64,000 bases of DNA from Pseudomonas sp. M47T1 (GTDB lineage: Bacteria > Pseudomonadota > Gammaproteobacteria > Pseudomonadales > Pseudomonadaceae): assembly GCF_000263855.1 (NCBI RefSeq), contig NZ_AJWX01000016.1:62001-126000 (forward strand). The letters are read 5' to 3'. Under the pieces are notes generated by a model. It had not been told where the DNA came from. It worked only from the letters and a program-made list of their open reading frames with translations, and did not search any database. The translations under genes and the position numbers were made by a program. Below are positions 7,451 through 16,407 of the stretch, one piece after another (positions within the stretch are counted from its first letter, which is position 1; every line of letters begins with the position of its first letter).

Positions 7451-8962
7451 GTGCCGCGTCGCATATTTCGAAAGCTGAATGCTTTCAGCGTTTTGGCCTT
7501 AACGTTGACCATCAGCGGCTGCATCGGCACTGGCGGCATTGCCCCCCAAGGCAAGGCCCTGTCAGCCAACACCCTGGCCACCGACCAGGCCATTCAGGCC
7601 GCCGCGAAGGACGCCCACTGGCCCGCCAGCCAATGGTGGCGCGCCTATGGCGATGCCCAGTTGAACCAATGGGTGGACACTGCCCTGCAAGGCAGCCCCA
7701 CTTTGGCCATGGCCGCCGCCCGCGTGCGCCAGGCCAAGGCTGCGGCCGGCGTGGCCGAGTCGGCCGAGTCGGTACAGATCAACGGCAAGGGCTCCATGAC
7801 CCGGCATAAATGGCCCACGGATAACTTCTATGGCCCCGGTGAGCTCAGCGGCGTGACCGACTGGGACAACACCGCCGGGCTGGGCCTGAGCTATTCCCTG
7901 GACCTGTGGGGCCGCGAAAGCAACGCCACCGAGCAGGCCGTGGACATGGCCCACATGAGCGTGGCCCAAGCCCGTCAGGCCCAGCTTGAACTGACCAACA
8001 ACATCGTCAAGGTGTACATCCAGCTGTCGCTGCATTACGCCCAGCGTGACATTGCCCAGGCCACCCTGGCCCAGCAGGAACAGATTCTGCAATTGGCGCA
8101 AAAGCGCCTGGCCCATGGTATCGGCACACAATTCGAGGTCAGCCAGGCGCAGACGCCGCTGCCTGAAACCCATCGCCAGATCGACTCGCTGGACGAAGAT
8201 ATTGCCCTTAGCGGCAACCAATTGGTGGCCCTGGCCGGCAAGGGGCCGGGCGACGCTGCCCGCCTGCAACGGCCAAGCCTGGCCCTGGGCGCGGCGCTGA
8301 AGCTGCCGTCGGCACTGCCGGCCGAGCTGCTCGGCCAGCGCCCGGACGTTGTGGCCAGCCGTTGGCAAGTGGCTGCCCAGGCCCGTGGTATCGACGTGGC
8401 CCATGCCGGTTTCTACCCCAACGTGGACCTGACGGCCAGCCTGGGCTACATGGCCACCGGCGGCACCATGCTCGGCTTCCTCAATGCCTCCAAGCTCAGC
8501 TATACCGTGGGCCCGGCCGTGACCTTGCCCATCTTCGACGGCGGCCGCCTGCGCAGCCAGTTGGGTGAAGCGTCGGCCGGTTACGACATGGCGGTGGCGC
8601 ACTACAATCAAACCTTGGTGGAGGCGCTGAAAAGCATTTCCGACCAGCTGATCCGCCGCGAGTCCATGGACAAGCAACAGGCCTTCGCCGCCCAGTCGGT
8701 GGCCTCGGCGCAGAAGACCTACGATATTGCCCAGGTGGCTTTCCAGCGGGGCCTGACCGACTTCCTCAACGTGCTCAATGCCCAGACCCAGCTGTTCCAC
8801 CAGCAGCAAGTGCAGCAACAGGTGCAGGCCGCGCGCCTGACGGTCCAGGCTGACCTGGTGACCGCCCTGGGCGGCGGCCTTCAGGCCGGCAACGACGTGC
8901 CCAGCGACGCCAAGACCGCGGCGCCGAAAACCCCGGCGGCCTTGGCCATTCTCAATCACTGA
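7451..8962 (+). CDS. Outer-membrane efflux lipoprotein (NodT/OprM-like)
   Basis: A 503-residue outer-membrane factor of the TolC/NodT family that forms the exit duct of a tripartite pump. The signal peptide ends in a lipobox (LTISGC, Cys near residue 24). Two OEP repeats follow, about residues 60-250 and 280-470, with the typical WWRAYGD near residue 63 and ELLGQRPDVVASRWQVAAQA near residue 285. The start is a GTG at 7451. It is the first of four co-directional genes, with 11 bases to the FUSC pump, so it is probably the dedicated channel of that pump. Confidence 0.88.
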   Translation: MPRRIFRKLNAFSVLALTLTISGCIGTGGIAPQGKALSANTLATDQAIQAAAKDAHWPASQWWRAYGDAQLNQWVDTALQGSPTLAMAAARVRQAKAAAGVAESAESVQINGKGSMTRHKWPTDNFYGPGELSGVTDWDNTAGLGLSYSLDLWGRESNATEQAVDMAHMSVAQARQAQLELTNNIVKVYIQLSLHYAQRDIAQATLAQQEQILQLAQKRLAHGIGTQFEVSQAQTPLPETHRQIDSLDEDIALSGNQLVALAGKGPGDAARLQRPSLALGAALKLPSALPAELLGQRPDVVASRWQVAAQARGIDVAHAGFYPNVDLTASLGYMATGGTMLGFLNASKLSYTVGPAVTLPIFDGGRLRSQLGEASAGYDMAVAHYNQTLVEALKSISDQLIRRESMDKQQAFAAQSVASAQKTYDIAQVAFQRGLTDFLNVLNAQTQLFHQQQVQQQVQAARLTVQADLVTALGGGLQAGNDVPSDAKTAAPKTPAALAILNH

Positions 8963-8973
8963 CGGATCGATTC

Positions 8974-11154
8974 ATGACTTCTCTGTCTGCACCGCTGCGT
9001 TGGCTGGATTCCTTGCAGTGGCGCCGTGGTTTTTTCGAATGGGCGCGCAGTGACGGCGTGACCTGGGCGTACATGTTCAAGACGCTGCTGGCTGCCTTTC
9101 TGACCCTGTGGCTGGCCATGCGCCTGGAGTTGCCGCAGCCGCGCACGGCCATGATCACGGTGTTCATCGTGATGCAGTTGCAAAGCGGCCACGTGTTCGC
9201 CAAGAGCTTCTATCGCTTCGTGGGCACCATTGCCGGGTCTGTGGTGACGGTGGCCTTGATTGCCCTGTTTGCGCAGAACACCGAACTGTTCCTGCCCAGC
9301 CTGGTGATCTGGTTCGGCATCTGTTCGGCCGGTGCCGTTCGCCACCGCAACTTCAAGGGTTACGGTTTCGTCCTGGCCGGTTACACGGCGGCGTTTATCG
9401 GCCTGCCGGCTCTGGCGCACCCGGAAGGCGCCTTCATGGCGGCGGTGTGGCGGGTGCTGGAAATTTCCCTGGGGCTGATTGTCTCCACCGCGGTCAGCGC
9501 CGCCATACTGCCGCAGTCGGCCGCCGCGTCGATGCGCAATGCCATGTACCAGCGCTTCGGCGTGTTTGCCGGGCTGGTCGCCGAAGGGCTACGTGGCACC
9601 AGCCAGCGCGCCTCCTTTGAAAGCACCAACGTGCGCTTTATCTCCGAGGCCGTGGGCCTGGAAAGCCTGCGCGGCGTGGTGGCTTTCGAAGACCCGCACA
9701 TGCGCCGCCGCAGCGGCCGGGTCAGCCGCCTGAACAGCGAATTCATGGCCATCACCACGCGCTTCAACGCCTTGCACCAGTTGCTGGAACGCATCCGCAA
9801 CCACGGCCATGCCGAGGTGGTGACGGCCATCGAACCGGGTTTGCAGGCCCTGGCCGTGTTGCTGGACGGTTTCGCCGGGCATGCACTTACCGATGCCGAC
9901 GCCAAGCGCCTGGCCGAACAGATGGCCCTTTACAAGGAAGAGCTGCCCTCCCATGTGCGCCGCCTGCGGGCCATCTTCATGGAGAGCGCGCCCAGCGAAA
10001 CCGATCTGCTGGACTTTCACACTGCCTACGAACTGCTGTACCGCTTCGTCGATGAACTGCTCAGCTACGCCCTTACCCACGCATCCCTGGCCGATCACCG
10101 CCACGAGCGGGAAAACTGGGACGAGCCGTTCATGCCCCAGACCAGTTGGTGGGTATCCACGGCCGCCGCGCTGCGCGCCATGTCGGTGCTGGGCCTGCTG
10201 GGCAGCTACTGGGTGGCCACGGCCTGGCCCAGCGGCGCCACCATGACCCTGGTGGCCGCGGCCACCGTGGGCCTGTCGGCCGCAGCGCCGAACCCCAAGC
10301 GCATGTCGTTCCAGATGGCCTGCGGCACCATGCTGGGCGCGGTGGTGGGTTTTGCCGAAACCTTCTTCGTGTTTCCCTGGATCGACGGCTTCGCGCTGCT
10401 GTGCATGGTGCTGGCGCCGGTCATCCTCTTTGGCGCCTTCCTGGCTTCGCGGCCGCAGTGGGCGGGGTATGGCCTGGGCCTGCTGATTTTCTTCTCGATC
10501 GGCTCGGTGCCCGACAACCTCACGGTGTACAACGCTTACGCCTTTATCAACGACTACATCGGCATGATCATCGGCATGCTCGCCTGTGCCGCCGCGGGCG
10601 CTATCATCCTGCCACCCAACAGCCGCTGGTTGTGGAGCCGCCTGGAAAACAACCTGCGCGAGCAGGTGGTGTTCGCCATCAGTGGCAAGCTGCGTGGCCT
10701 GGGCTCGGCGTTTGAAAGCCGCACCCGCGACGTGCTCAACCAGGCCTACGGGCTGGCGGCGGGCAAGCCTGAAGTGCAACGCAACTTGCTGCGCTGGATG
10801 TTCGTGGTGCTGGAAGTGGGCCACGCGGTCATCGAACTGCGCCGCGAACAGGACGTGCTGCCGGTGCACCCGGCCTACGCCCAGTCGCAGCCGTGGCGCC
10901 AGGCTATCCGCGCCATGGGGCGTTCGCTGATCCGCCTGTTCATCCAGCCCAACCGCGCCAACCTGGAACGCAGCCTGGCGGCCGTGGACCAGGCCATCTA
11001 CTGCGTGCGCGATACCGACGAACCGTTCGCCCGGCACTTCGACACCTCGGCGCTGCGCCGGGTGCAAAGCTACCTGCACTTCATCCGCAGCACCCTGCTG
11101 GACCCGCAATCACCGCTCGCCCAGCTGGCGCCGCCGCGCCCGCCCAAGGATTGA
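8974..11154 (+). CDS. FUSC family exporter (AaeB-like)
   Basis: A 726-residue inner-membrane protein of the FUSC/AaeB family, which exports aromatic carboxylic acids or fusaric-acid-like compounds. Two blocks of membrane helices are visible (about residues 25-180 and 385-545), each followed by a long soluble cytoplasmic part. The PQPRTAMITVFIVMQ block in the first half is typical of the family. It lies between its outer-membrane factor and the DUF1656 and HlyD genes, matching the AaeXAB system plus an outer-membrane factor. Efflux of hydroxybenzoate-like acids is plausible, but the substrate is not determined by the sequence. Confidence 0.88.
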   Translation: MTSLSAPLRWLDSLQWRRGFFEWARSDGVTWAYMFKTLLAAFLTLWLAMRLELPQPRTAMITVFIVMQLQSGHVFAKSFYRFVGTIAGSVVTVALIALFAQNTELFLPSLVIWFGICSAGAVRHRNFKGYGFVLAGYTAAFIGLPALAHPEGAFMAAVWRVLEISLGLIVSTAVSAAILPQSAAASMRNAMYQRFGVFAGLVAEGLRGTSQRASFESTNVRFISEAVGLESLRGVVAFEDPHMRRRSGRVSRLNSEFMAITTRFNALHQLLERIRNHGHAEVVTAIEPGLQALAVLLDGFAGHALTDADAKRLAEQMALYKEELPSHVRRLRAIFMESAPSETDLLDFHTAYELLYRFVDELLSYALTHASLADHRHERENWDEPFMPQTSWWVSTAAALRAMSVLGLLGSYWVATAWPSGATMTLVAAATVGLSAAAPNPKRMSFQMACGTMLGAVVGFAETFFVFPWIDGFALLCMVLAPVILFGAFLASRPQWAGYGLGLLIFFSIGSVPDNLTVYNAYAFINDYIGMIIGMLACAAAGAIILPPNSRWLWSRLENNLREQVVFAISGKLRGLGSAFESRTRDVLNQAYGLAAGKPEVQRNLLRWMFVVLEVGHAVIELRREQDVLPVHPAYAQSQPWRQAIRAMGRSLIRLFIQPNRANLERSLAAVDQAIYCVRDTDEPFARHFDTSALRRVQSYLHFIRSTLLDPQSPLAQLAPPRPPKD

Positions 11155-11157
11155 CCC

Positions 11158-11358
11158 ATGCCTCGCGAAATAGCCTTTCATGGTTTGTACATGCCAACCA
11201 TGACCCTGATGTTCCTGGTAGCCCTTGGCGTGGGCTGGGCGCTGGACCGTTTTATCAGCGGCCTGGACCTGTACCGCTTTTTCTGGCACCCGGCGCTGCT
11301 GCGCCTGAGCCTGTTCGTTTGCCTGTTCGGCGCCATGGCGCTAACCGTTTACCGTTGA
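11158..11358 (+). CDS. DUF1656 small membrane protein (AaeX-like)
   Basis: A 66-residue protein with two hydrophobic helices (TLMFLVALGVGWALDRFI and LLRLSLFVCLFGAMALTVY), of the DUF1656/AaeX type that regularly accompanies FUSC pumps and HlyD adaptors. Its role is unknown. It starts 3 bases after the pump stop codon and is followed 10 bases later by the adaptor gene. Confidence 0.82.
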   Translation: MPREIAFHGLYMPTMTLMFLVALGVGWALDRFISGLDLYRFFWHPALLRLSLFVCLFGAMALTVYR

Positions 11359-11368
11359 GACTGACTTG

Positions 11369-12238
11369 ATGAAAAAGTTTTTCAGCCTGATTGCCACCCT
11401 GCTGGTACTGGCCATGGCCGTGTTCATCGGCCGCGAGTTGTGGGTGCACTACATGCAAACCCCGTGGACCCGGGACGGCCGCGTGCGCGCCGACATCATC
11501 AACGTCGCCCCCGACGTGTCCGGTTACGTGGTGGCCGTGCCTGTGCATGACAACGAACTGGTGAAGAAGGGCGACGTACTGCTGCAGATCGACCCCGAGC
11601 ACTACCAAATTGCCGTCAAACAGGCCCAGGCACTGGTTGCCTCGCGCAAGGCCACCTGGGAAATGCGCCAGGTCAACGCCAAGCGCCGTGCCGACATGGA
11701 CAACCTGGTGGTGTCGAAAGAAAGCCGTGAAGACGCCGGCAACGTCGCCAGCTCCGCCGAAGCCGACTACCAGCAGGCCGTGGCCGCGCTGGACGCTGCC
11801 CAGCTGAACCTGTCACGCACCAAAGTGCTGGCCACCGTCGACGGCTACGTCACCAACCTCAACGTGCACGTAGGCGATTACGCCCGTACCGGCGAGGCGA
11901 AAATGGCCGTTGTCGACAAGAACTCGTTCTGGGTTTACGGCTTCTTTGAAGAAACCAAGCTGCCGAACGTGCACGTGGGCGACAAGGCCGACCTGCAGAT
12001 GATGAGCGGCGAAGTGCTCAAGGGCCACGTCGAAAGCATCTCGCGCGGTATCTACGATCGTGACAACCCCGAGAGCCGTGAGTTGGTGGCGGACGTGAAC
12101 CCTACGTTCAACTGGGTGCGCTTGGCACAGCGGGTGCCGGTGCGTATTCATATTGATGAAGTACCGGAGGGGTATCTGCTGGCGGCGGGGACGACTTGTA
12201 CGGTGATTGTTAAGCAGGGGTCGGCTGAGGGGCAGTGA
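11369..12238 (+). CDS. HlyD family periplasmic adaptor (AaeA-like)
   Basis: A 289-residue membrane-fusion protein that links the FUSC pump to the outer-membrane factor. It has an N-terminal anchor helix (FFSLIATLLVLAMAVFIG), then a lipoyl-like half (TRDGRVRADIINVAPDVSGYV...VKKGDVLLQIDP), a coiled-coil hairpin (about residues 75-140), the second lipoyl half (LSRTKVLATVDGYVTNLNVH) and a C-terminal beta-barrel. ATG 11369 was used rather than the TTG one codon upstream. It is the last gene of the operon. Confidence 0.88.
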   Translation: MKKFFSLIATLLVLAMAVFIGRELWVHYMQTPWTRDGRVRADIINVAPDVSGYVVAVPVHDNELVKKGDVLLQIDPEHYQIAVKQAQALVASRKATWEMRQVNAKRRADMDNLVVSKESREDAGNVASSAEADYQQAVAALDAAQLNLSRTKVLATVDGYVTNLNVHVGDYARTGEAKMAVVDKNSFWVYGFFEETKLPNVHVGDKADLQMMSGEVLKGHVESISRGIYDRDNPESRELVADVNPTFNWVRLAQRVPVRIHIDEVPEGYLLAAGTTCTVIVKQGSAEGQ

Positions 12239-12292
12239 TGTTTTTTGGCCTTTAGCTCAACGAAAGACGTGCTTCTCAGCCTTCGGCAGTTG

Positions 12293-13105
12293 CTACAGGT
12301 CTCGGTTCAGCCCGAATTTTTTCTTCAGGATGCCTTCCACGATCGCTTTCGGCACCCAGCGCTCCAAAAACGGTAACGCCCGGCTGCCATTACCAATCCG
12401 CACCAACCGCGGTGGCACTGGCTTTCGCACGGCGTCCAGCAAAGCCTGGGCGAAATCCACCGCCGGGGTGGGGCGGTCCTGGGAGGCCTTGGCCCGTGCG
12501 CGGATCTGCGCCTGCAAGGGCCACCATGGCGAGTTTTCGGCGATCACCTGCTCGGCTTCACGGCTGGCGTTGTTGGCGAACTGGGTGTCGATGGCGCCGG
12601 GCTGGACTTCCATTACACGGATACCAAAGGGCGCCAGTTCCAGGCGCAACGCGTCGCTAAGCCCATGCACGGCGGCCTTGGACGCGCAGTAGGCACCGGC
12701 GAACGGGGTAACCAGCACGCCCGAGACGCTGCCGATGTTCACCACCAGCCCCTTGCCGGCACGCAGCAGCGGAAACAGCGCGCGGGTCACGCCGACGATT
12801 GAGAACACGTTGGTCTCGAACTGCTGGCGTATGCCGGCCACGCCGCCGTCGAGTACCGGGCCCATGGCCCCGTAGCCGGCGTTGTTGATCAGAATGTCCA
12901 ACCCCGGCAACTCGGCGGCCAGGGCGGCCACGGCCGTTTCATCGTTGACATCCAGGGCGCGGGCGGTGAAGCCCTCTTGCGCCAGGTGCTCAACGTCGGC
13001 GGGTTTGCGTGCGGTGGCCCAGACTTCATGGCCGGCCTGTTTGAAGGCTCGGGCCACGGCCAGGCCGATGCCGCTGGAACAACCGGTGATCAAAGTGACG
13101 GGCAT
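12293..13105 (-). CDS. Short-chain dehydrogenase/reductase
   Basis: A 270-residue classical SDR that uses NAD(P)H in the cytosol. The cofactor motif TGCSSGIG is at about residues 7-14, NNAG near residue 85, the catalytic Ser in NIGSVSG and the YxxxK motif in AYCASK. The substrate is unknown. ATG 13105 is preferred to a TTG at 13111 because AAGGA lies 7 bases upstream of the ATG. It shares orientation with the next small genes but is separated from the alginate operon by a strong terminator. Confidence 0.85.
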   Translation of the reverse strand: MPVTLITGCSSGIGLAVARAFKQAGHEVWATARKPADVEHLAQEGFTARALDVNDETAVAALAAELPGLDILINNAGYGAMGPVLDGGVAGIRQQFETNVFSIVGVTRALFPLLRAGKGLVVNIGSVSGVLVTPFAGAYCASKAAVHGLSDALRLELAPFGIRVMEVQPGAIDTQFANNASREAEQVIAENSPWWPLQAQIRARAKASQDRPTPAVDFAQALLDAVRKPVPPRLVRIGNGSRALPFLERWVPKAIVEGILKKKFGLNRDL

Positions 13106-13128
13106 GGACAATCCTTGTGAAATCAGAT

Positions 13129-13476
13129 TCAGGCCAGGTCAGTGATAGCGCGTTCGACCTGGCTCAATGGGCCGCCCACGATTTTGGTCAGGCGGCCATC
13201 GCGGTGAAGGCACAGCACGGTGGGAACGCCGTCAATGCCCAACGCTCCCCAGAACGATTTGTTGCCTTCGGTTTTCAACGTGTAGAACTCGATATTCCCG
13301 TGAGCCTCGGCCAGTTGGGCCAGCTGCATCTTGCGCTCGGCGCAAGGGCCGCAGCCGCGGGAATGAAATAGCACGACTTTTGGCTGCACGCCAACCAGCG
13401 TGCATTGCTCGGCCTTGATGACACCGACGTTGGCTTCAAAGCCGTAGGCATCATGCAGTTCGGTAACAACGCCCAT
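13129..13476 (-). CDS. Thioredoxin-fold protein
   Basis: A 115-residue cytosolic thioredoxin-fold protein with the redox motif SRGCGPC at about residues 39-45 and the cis-Pro loop GVPTVL near residue 83. Unlike thioredoxin it has CGPC preceded by SRG rather than WA, and an N-terminal stretch of about 30 residues before the first strand, so it is a divergent thioredoxin-like protein rather than TrxA. No signal peptide is seen. It ends 23 bases before the SDR start and may be cotranscribed with it. The partner is unknown. Confidence 0.75.
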   Translation of the reverse strand: MGVVTELHDAYGFEANVGVIKAEQCTLVGVQPKVVLFHSRGCGPCAERKMQLAQLAEAHGNIEFYTLKTEGNKSFWGALGIDGVPTVLCLHRDGRLTKIVGGPLSQVERAITDLA

Positions 13477-13555
13477 GGTGCGACCCTCGCGGTTGAATGG
13501 CTGAACGCTTAATCAACCTGCGAAGCACTGCGGGCGAAACTGTAAGAACTGACAG

Positions 13556-14020
13556 TCAGTTGGCAAAGCTGCCTTGCACACGCTCAGCACGCCATTCCAG
13601 GGTTTGTGCACGGTAGCCTGGGCGCAGGGGCGGCACGGGCAGGCAGTCTTGCCAGGTAGCGCCGGGTTGCAGCTGGCCGGGCCCACGGTAGCGCGGTGCG
13701 TCGTAGTTATCCTGCACCAGGTTAACGGTATCGCCGGGGGCGAAGGCCGCCAGGCGCCATTGCATTTCAACCATGGGCACGCTGTTGCCGTTTTTCATGC
13801 TGACCTGCAGCGGCCGGTCGGCGGGGCATTGTTCGCTGTCATACTTGAAGTGCAGGCCCATGCGCGCCAGTTGTGCCAATTCGCGGTTGTCCTGCCACAG
13901 CACGCTGAGGCCGACCATGGCCAGGCCGACCAGCGCCGCCAGGGAGATGGGCAGGGCTTTTTTTGGGTAGCGAACCAGCAGGAATAGCCAGGAGATGATG
14001 AGGAGGGTGCCGATGAGCAT
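13556..14020 (-). CDS. Conserved small membrane protein of unknown function
   Basis: A 154-residue protein with two N-terminal hydrophobic helices (MLIGTLLIISWLFLLV and LPISLAALVGLAMVGLSVLW), a short linker, and a soluble, probably periplasmic domain of about 100 residues with two cysteines. I do not recognise the family with confidence; similar pseudomonad genes next to algA are labelled simply as hypothetical. ATG 14020 was preferred to TTG 14029. It lies downstream of the alginate terminator and upstream of the thioredoxin-like gene on the same strand. Confidence 0.6.
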   Translation of the reverse strand: MLIGTLLIISWLFLLVRYPKKALPISLAALVGLAMVGLSVLWQDNRELAQLARMGLHFKYDSEQCPADRPLQVSMKNGNSVPMVEMQWRLAAFAPGDTVNLVQDNYDAPRYRGPGQLQPGATWQDCLPVPPLRPGYRAQTLEWRAERVQGSFAN

Positions 14021-14086
14021 GGGGGTCAATATTCGAGATAAGTGTGTTGCAAGTTTATCTCATGTTGGGATTGTGGTGCCTGCCAC

Positions 14087-14147
14087 AAAAAAGCCCCCGC
14101 CTCACCGGCTGCGGATAGGGGACGCAGCGGATGAGGCAGGGGCTTTC
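14087..14147 (-). terminator. Rho-independent terminator of the alginate operon
   Basis: Read on the minus strand just after algA, AAAGCCCCTGCCTCA pairs with TGAGGCGGGGGCTTT, an inner CGCTGCG/CGCAGC pair extends the stem, and a run of six T follows. It closes the twelve-gene operon. Confidence 0.88.
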
Positions 14148-14155
14148 AAACAGCC

Positions 14156-15607
14156 TTACTGGGCGATGGTTTTCACCGATACGCCACGCTCGACTGGGGT
14201 GGAACGACCGTAAATGTCTTCGAAACGCTCGATGTCATCCTCGCCCAGGTAGCTGCCCGACTGCACTTCGATGATTTCCAGCGGGATCTTGCCCGGGTTG
14301 CGCAGGCGGTGCACCGAGGCGATCGGGATGTAGGTGGACTGGTTTTCACACAGCAGGAACACGTTCTCGTCACAGGTGACTTCGGCGGTGCCCGATACCA
14401 CGATCCAGTGTTCGGCGCGGTGGTGGTGCATTTGCAGGCTCAGGCAGGCGCCCGGCTTCACCGAGATGTGCTTGACCTGGAAGCGGCCACCCATGTCCAC
14501 CGAGTCGTACGAGCCCCATGGGCGGTACACTTCGCAGTGGTTCTGGGTTTCGCTGCGGCCCTGTTCGTTAAGGGTGGCGACCATCTGTTTCACGCCCTGG
14601 ACCTTGTCCTTGTGGGCAATCATCATGGCGTCCTTGGTTTCCACCACCACGATGTTTTCCAGGCCAATCACCGACACCAGCTTGCCGTTGCCGTGGATCA
14701 TGCAGTTGCGGCTGTCCTGGATCACCACGTCGCCCTTGGCGACGTTGCCGTTGGCGTCTTTCTCGTGCACGTCCCACAGCGACGACCAGCAGCCCACATC
14801 GCTCCAACCGGCGGTCAGTGGCACCACGCAGGCGCGCTGGGTTTTTTCCATCACGGCGTAGTCGATGGAGTTGTCCGGGCAGCAGGCGAAGGTGGCTTCG
14901 TCGATCTCGATGTTGTCGCCGTCTTTCACGCTGCGCTCAAGGGTGAGCATGCAGGTGTCGTAGATGTCCGGGTCGTGCTTTTTCAGCTCTTCCAGGAAAC
15001 GGCTGGCGCGGAACAGGAACATGCCGCTGTTCCAGAAGTAGCCGCCGGCTTCGACAAACTCGGTGGCGCGCTTTTCATCCGGCTTCTCGACGAAGTGCGA
15101 GACGCGGCTCACGCCTTCGGGCAGCAGCGCATCGTTGGTTGACTTGATGTAGCCATAGCCGGTTTCCGGCTTGGTGGCCGGCACGCCGAACAGCACCATC
15201 TCGCCACGCTCGGCGGCCACGGTGGCCAGGGCCAGGGCGCGTTGCAGGGCTTTCTGGTCATCGATCACGTGGTCGGCAGGCAGCACCAGCATCAGCTCAT
15301 CACGGCCTTCGTTGACCAGTTTCATGGCGGTCAGGGCCACGGCTGGCGCGGTGTTGCGGCCGAAGGGCTCCATGAGGATGCCCTGGGTTTCCAGCTTCAG
15401 GTTGCTCAACTGTTCATTGACGATGAAGCGGTGGTCTTTGTTGCAGACCACGATAGGGGTGTCCATGCCTTCGAACACCAGGCGCTCCAGGGTTTGCTGG
15501 AACAGCGTGTGCTCGCCGGTCAGGGCCAGGAATTGCTTTGGGAATTGCTTGCGCGAAAGCGGCCACAGACGAGAGCCACTACCACCTGACAAGATCACCG
15601 GAATCAT
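14156..15607 (-). CDS. algA: Mannose-1-P guanylyltransferase / mannose-6-P isomerase
   Basis: A 483-residue bifunctional enzyme that converts fructose-6-P to mannose-6-P and mannose-1-P plus GTP to GDP-mannose, feeding AlgD. The N-terminal nucleotidyltransferase shows the pyrophosphorylase signature GGSGSRLWPLSRKQFPKQF at residues 8-26 and FVEKPD near residue 175. The C-terminal cupin isomerase shows RPWGSYDSVD and the metal site QMHHHRAEHW. Length and fusion match pseudomonad AlgA. It is the last gene of the operon, 103 bases after algF and immediately before the terminator. Confidence 0.97.
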   Translation of the reverse strand: MIPVILSGGSGSRLWPLSRKQFPKQFLALTGEHTLFQQTLERLVFEGMDTPIVVCNKDHRFIVNEQLSNLKLETQGILMEPFGRNTAPAVALTAMKLVNEGRDELMLVLPADHVIDDQKALQRALALATVAAERGEMVLFGVPATKPETGYGYIKSTNDALLPEGVSRVSHFVEKPDEKRATEFVEAGGYFWNSGMFLFRASRFLEELKKHDPDIYDTCMLTLERSVKDGDNIEIDEATFACCPDNSIDYAVMEKTQRACVVPLTAGWSDVGCWSSLWDVHEKDANGNVAKGDVVIQDSRNCMIHGNGKLVSVIGLENIVVVETKDAMMIAHKDKVQGVKQMVATLNEQGRSETQNHCEVYRPWGSYDSVDMGGRFQVKHISVKPGACLSLQMHHHRAEHWIVVSGTAEVTCDENVFLLCENQSTYIPIASVHRLRNPGKIPLEIIEVQSGSYLGEDDIERFEDIYGRSTPVERGVSVKTIAQ

Positions 15608-15710
15608 AATGTTTCTCCATAAAACGAATGGTTAGTTAGACGCGTTGCCGTTTCTGTCTTGTTTTTGTTCCTGGTCTGCCGCCCGTTGCGGGGCGGCGGA
15701 CGCGATTCAT

Positions 15711-16361
15711 TCAGCGGGTCGAAACCGGGCGCTGTACCCATACCGGCGACAGGGTGCTGCCCTCACCGGTCACGTACAGCACGGCTGCCTCACCACGCTC
15801 CAGCGCCACTGGCTTGAGGTCGCTGACTTTTTTGTCGCCCTCGTACAGCGCCAGGCTGACTTTTACCGGGTTGATCTCGCGCTCGCCGGTGCCCTTGGAC
15901 GCTACGTCCTTGACCACGTCGGTCTTGCCGTCGGCGGTCTTCAGGGTCAGTGGCTTGTCACTGAGGTTCTGCACGCGTACCAGCGACTTCTGCTTGTTCT
16001 TGAACGGCGGCTCTTCCACCAGTTGCGGGTTGCCGTTGGTGTTGTTGACCACGGTGTAGTAGTGGTCGGAAGCCAGTTTCACCGGCAGGGTCTTGGCGCC
16101 GATCTTGGCGCTGTAGTCACCCTGGGGCATGAAGCTGAAGTCGCTGCTGGCCAGCGGCGCGATCTCGTTGAGGTTGGTGTTGCCGACGCTGGCGCTGACT
16201 TCCTGGTTGCCGGCGTTGTACACGCGGACAAACGCCGAGCCTTTGGGCGCGGTAGGGCCGTAGAGGGCCGAGTCGCCACCGGCGAATGCCTGGGCAGACA
16301 GCAGGCCGGCGGCAGCCAGTACAGCAGCGGCAAGACGGGTTTTAACGGTATGTGCGGTCAT
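15711..16361 (-). CDS. algF: Alginate O-acetylation periplasmic protein AlgF
   Basis: A 216-residue periplasmic protein needed for alginate O-acetylation together with AlgI, AlgJ and AlgX, acting as an adaptor rather than an obvious enzyme. A Sec signal peptide is clear (LAAAVLAAAGLLSAQAFA, cleavage near residue 27), followed by DSALYGPTAPKGSAFVRVYN, the conserved AlgF N-terminus, and two beta-rich domains. Position between algJ and algA is the standard one. Confidence 0.95.
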   Translation of the reverse strand: MTAHTVKTRLAAAVLAAAGLLSAQAFAGGDSALYGPTAPKGSAFVRVYNAGNQEVSASVGNTNLNEIAPLASSDFSFMPQGDYSAKIGAKTLPVKLASDHYYTVVNNTNGNPQLVEEPPFKNKQKSLVRVQNLSDKPLTLKTADGKTDVVKDVASKGTGEREINPVKVSLALYEGDKKVSDLKPVALERGEAAVLYVTGEGSTLSPVWVQRPVSTR

Positions 16362-16407
16362 GTGCGGTTCCTCTTTGCTTGTAAGGTTGAGCGCTCGTCT
16401 CGAAGGC

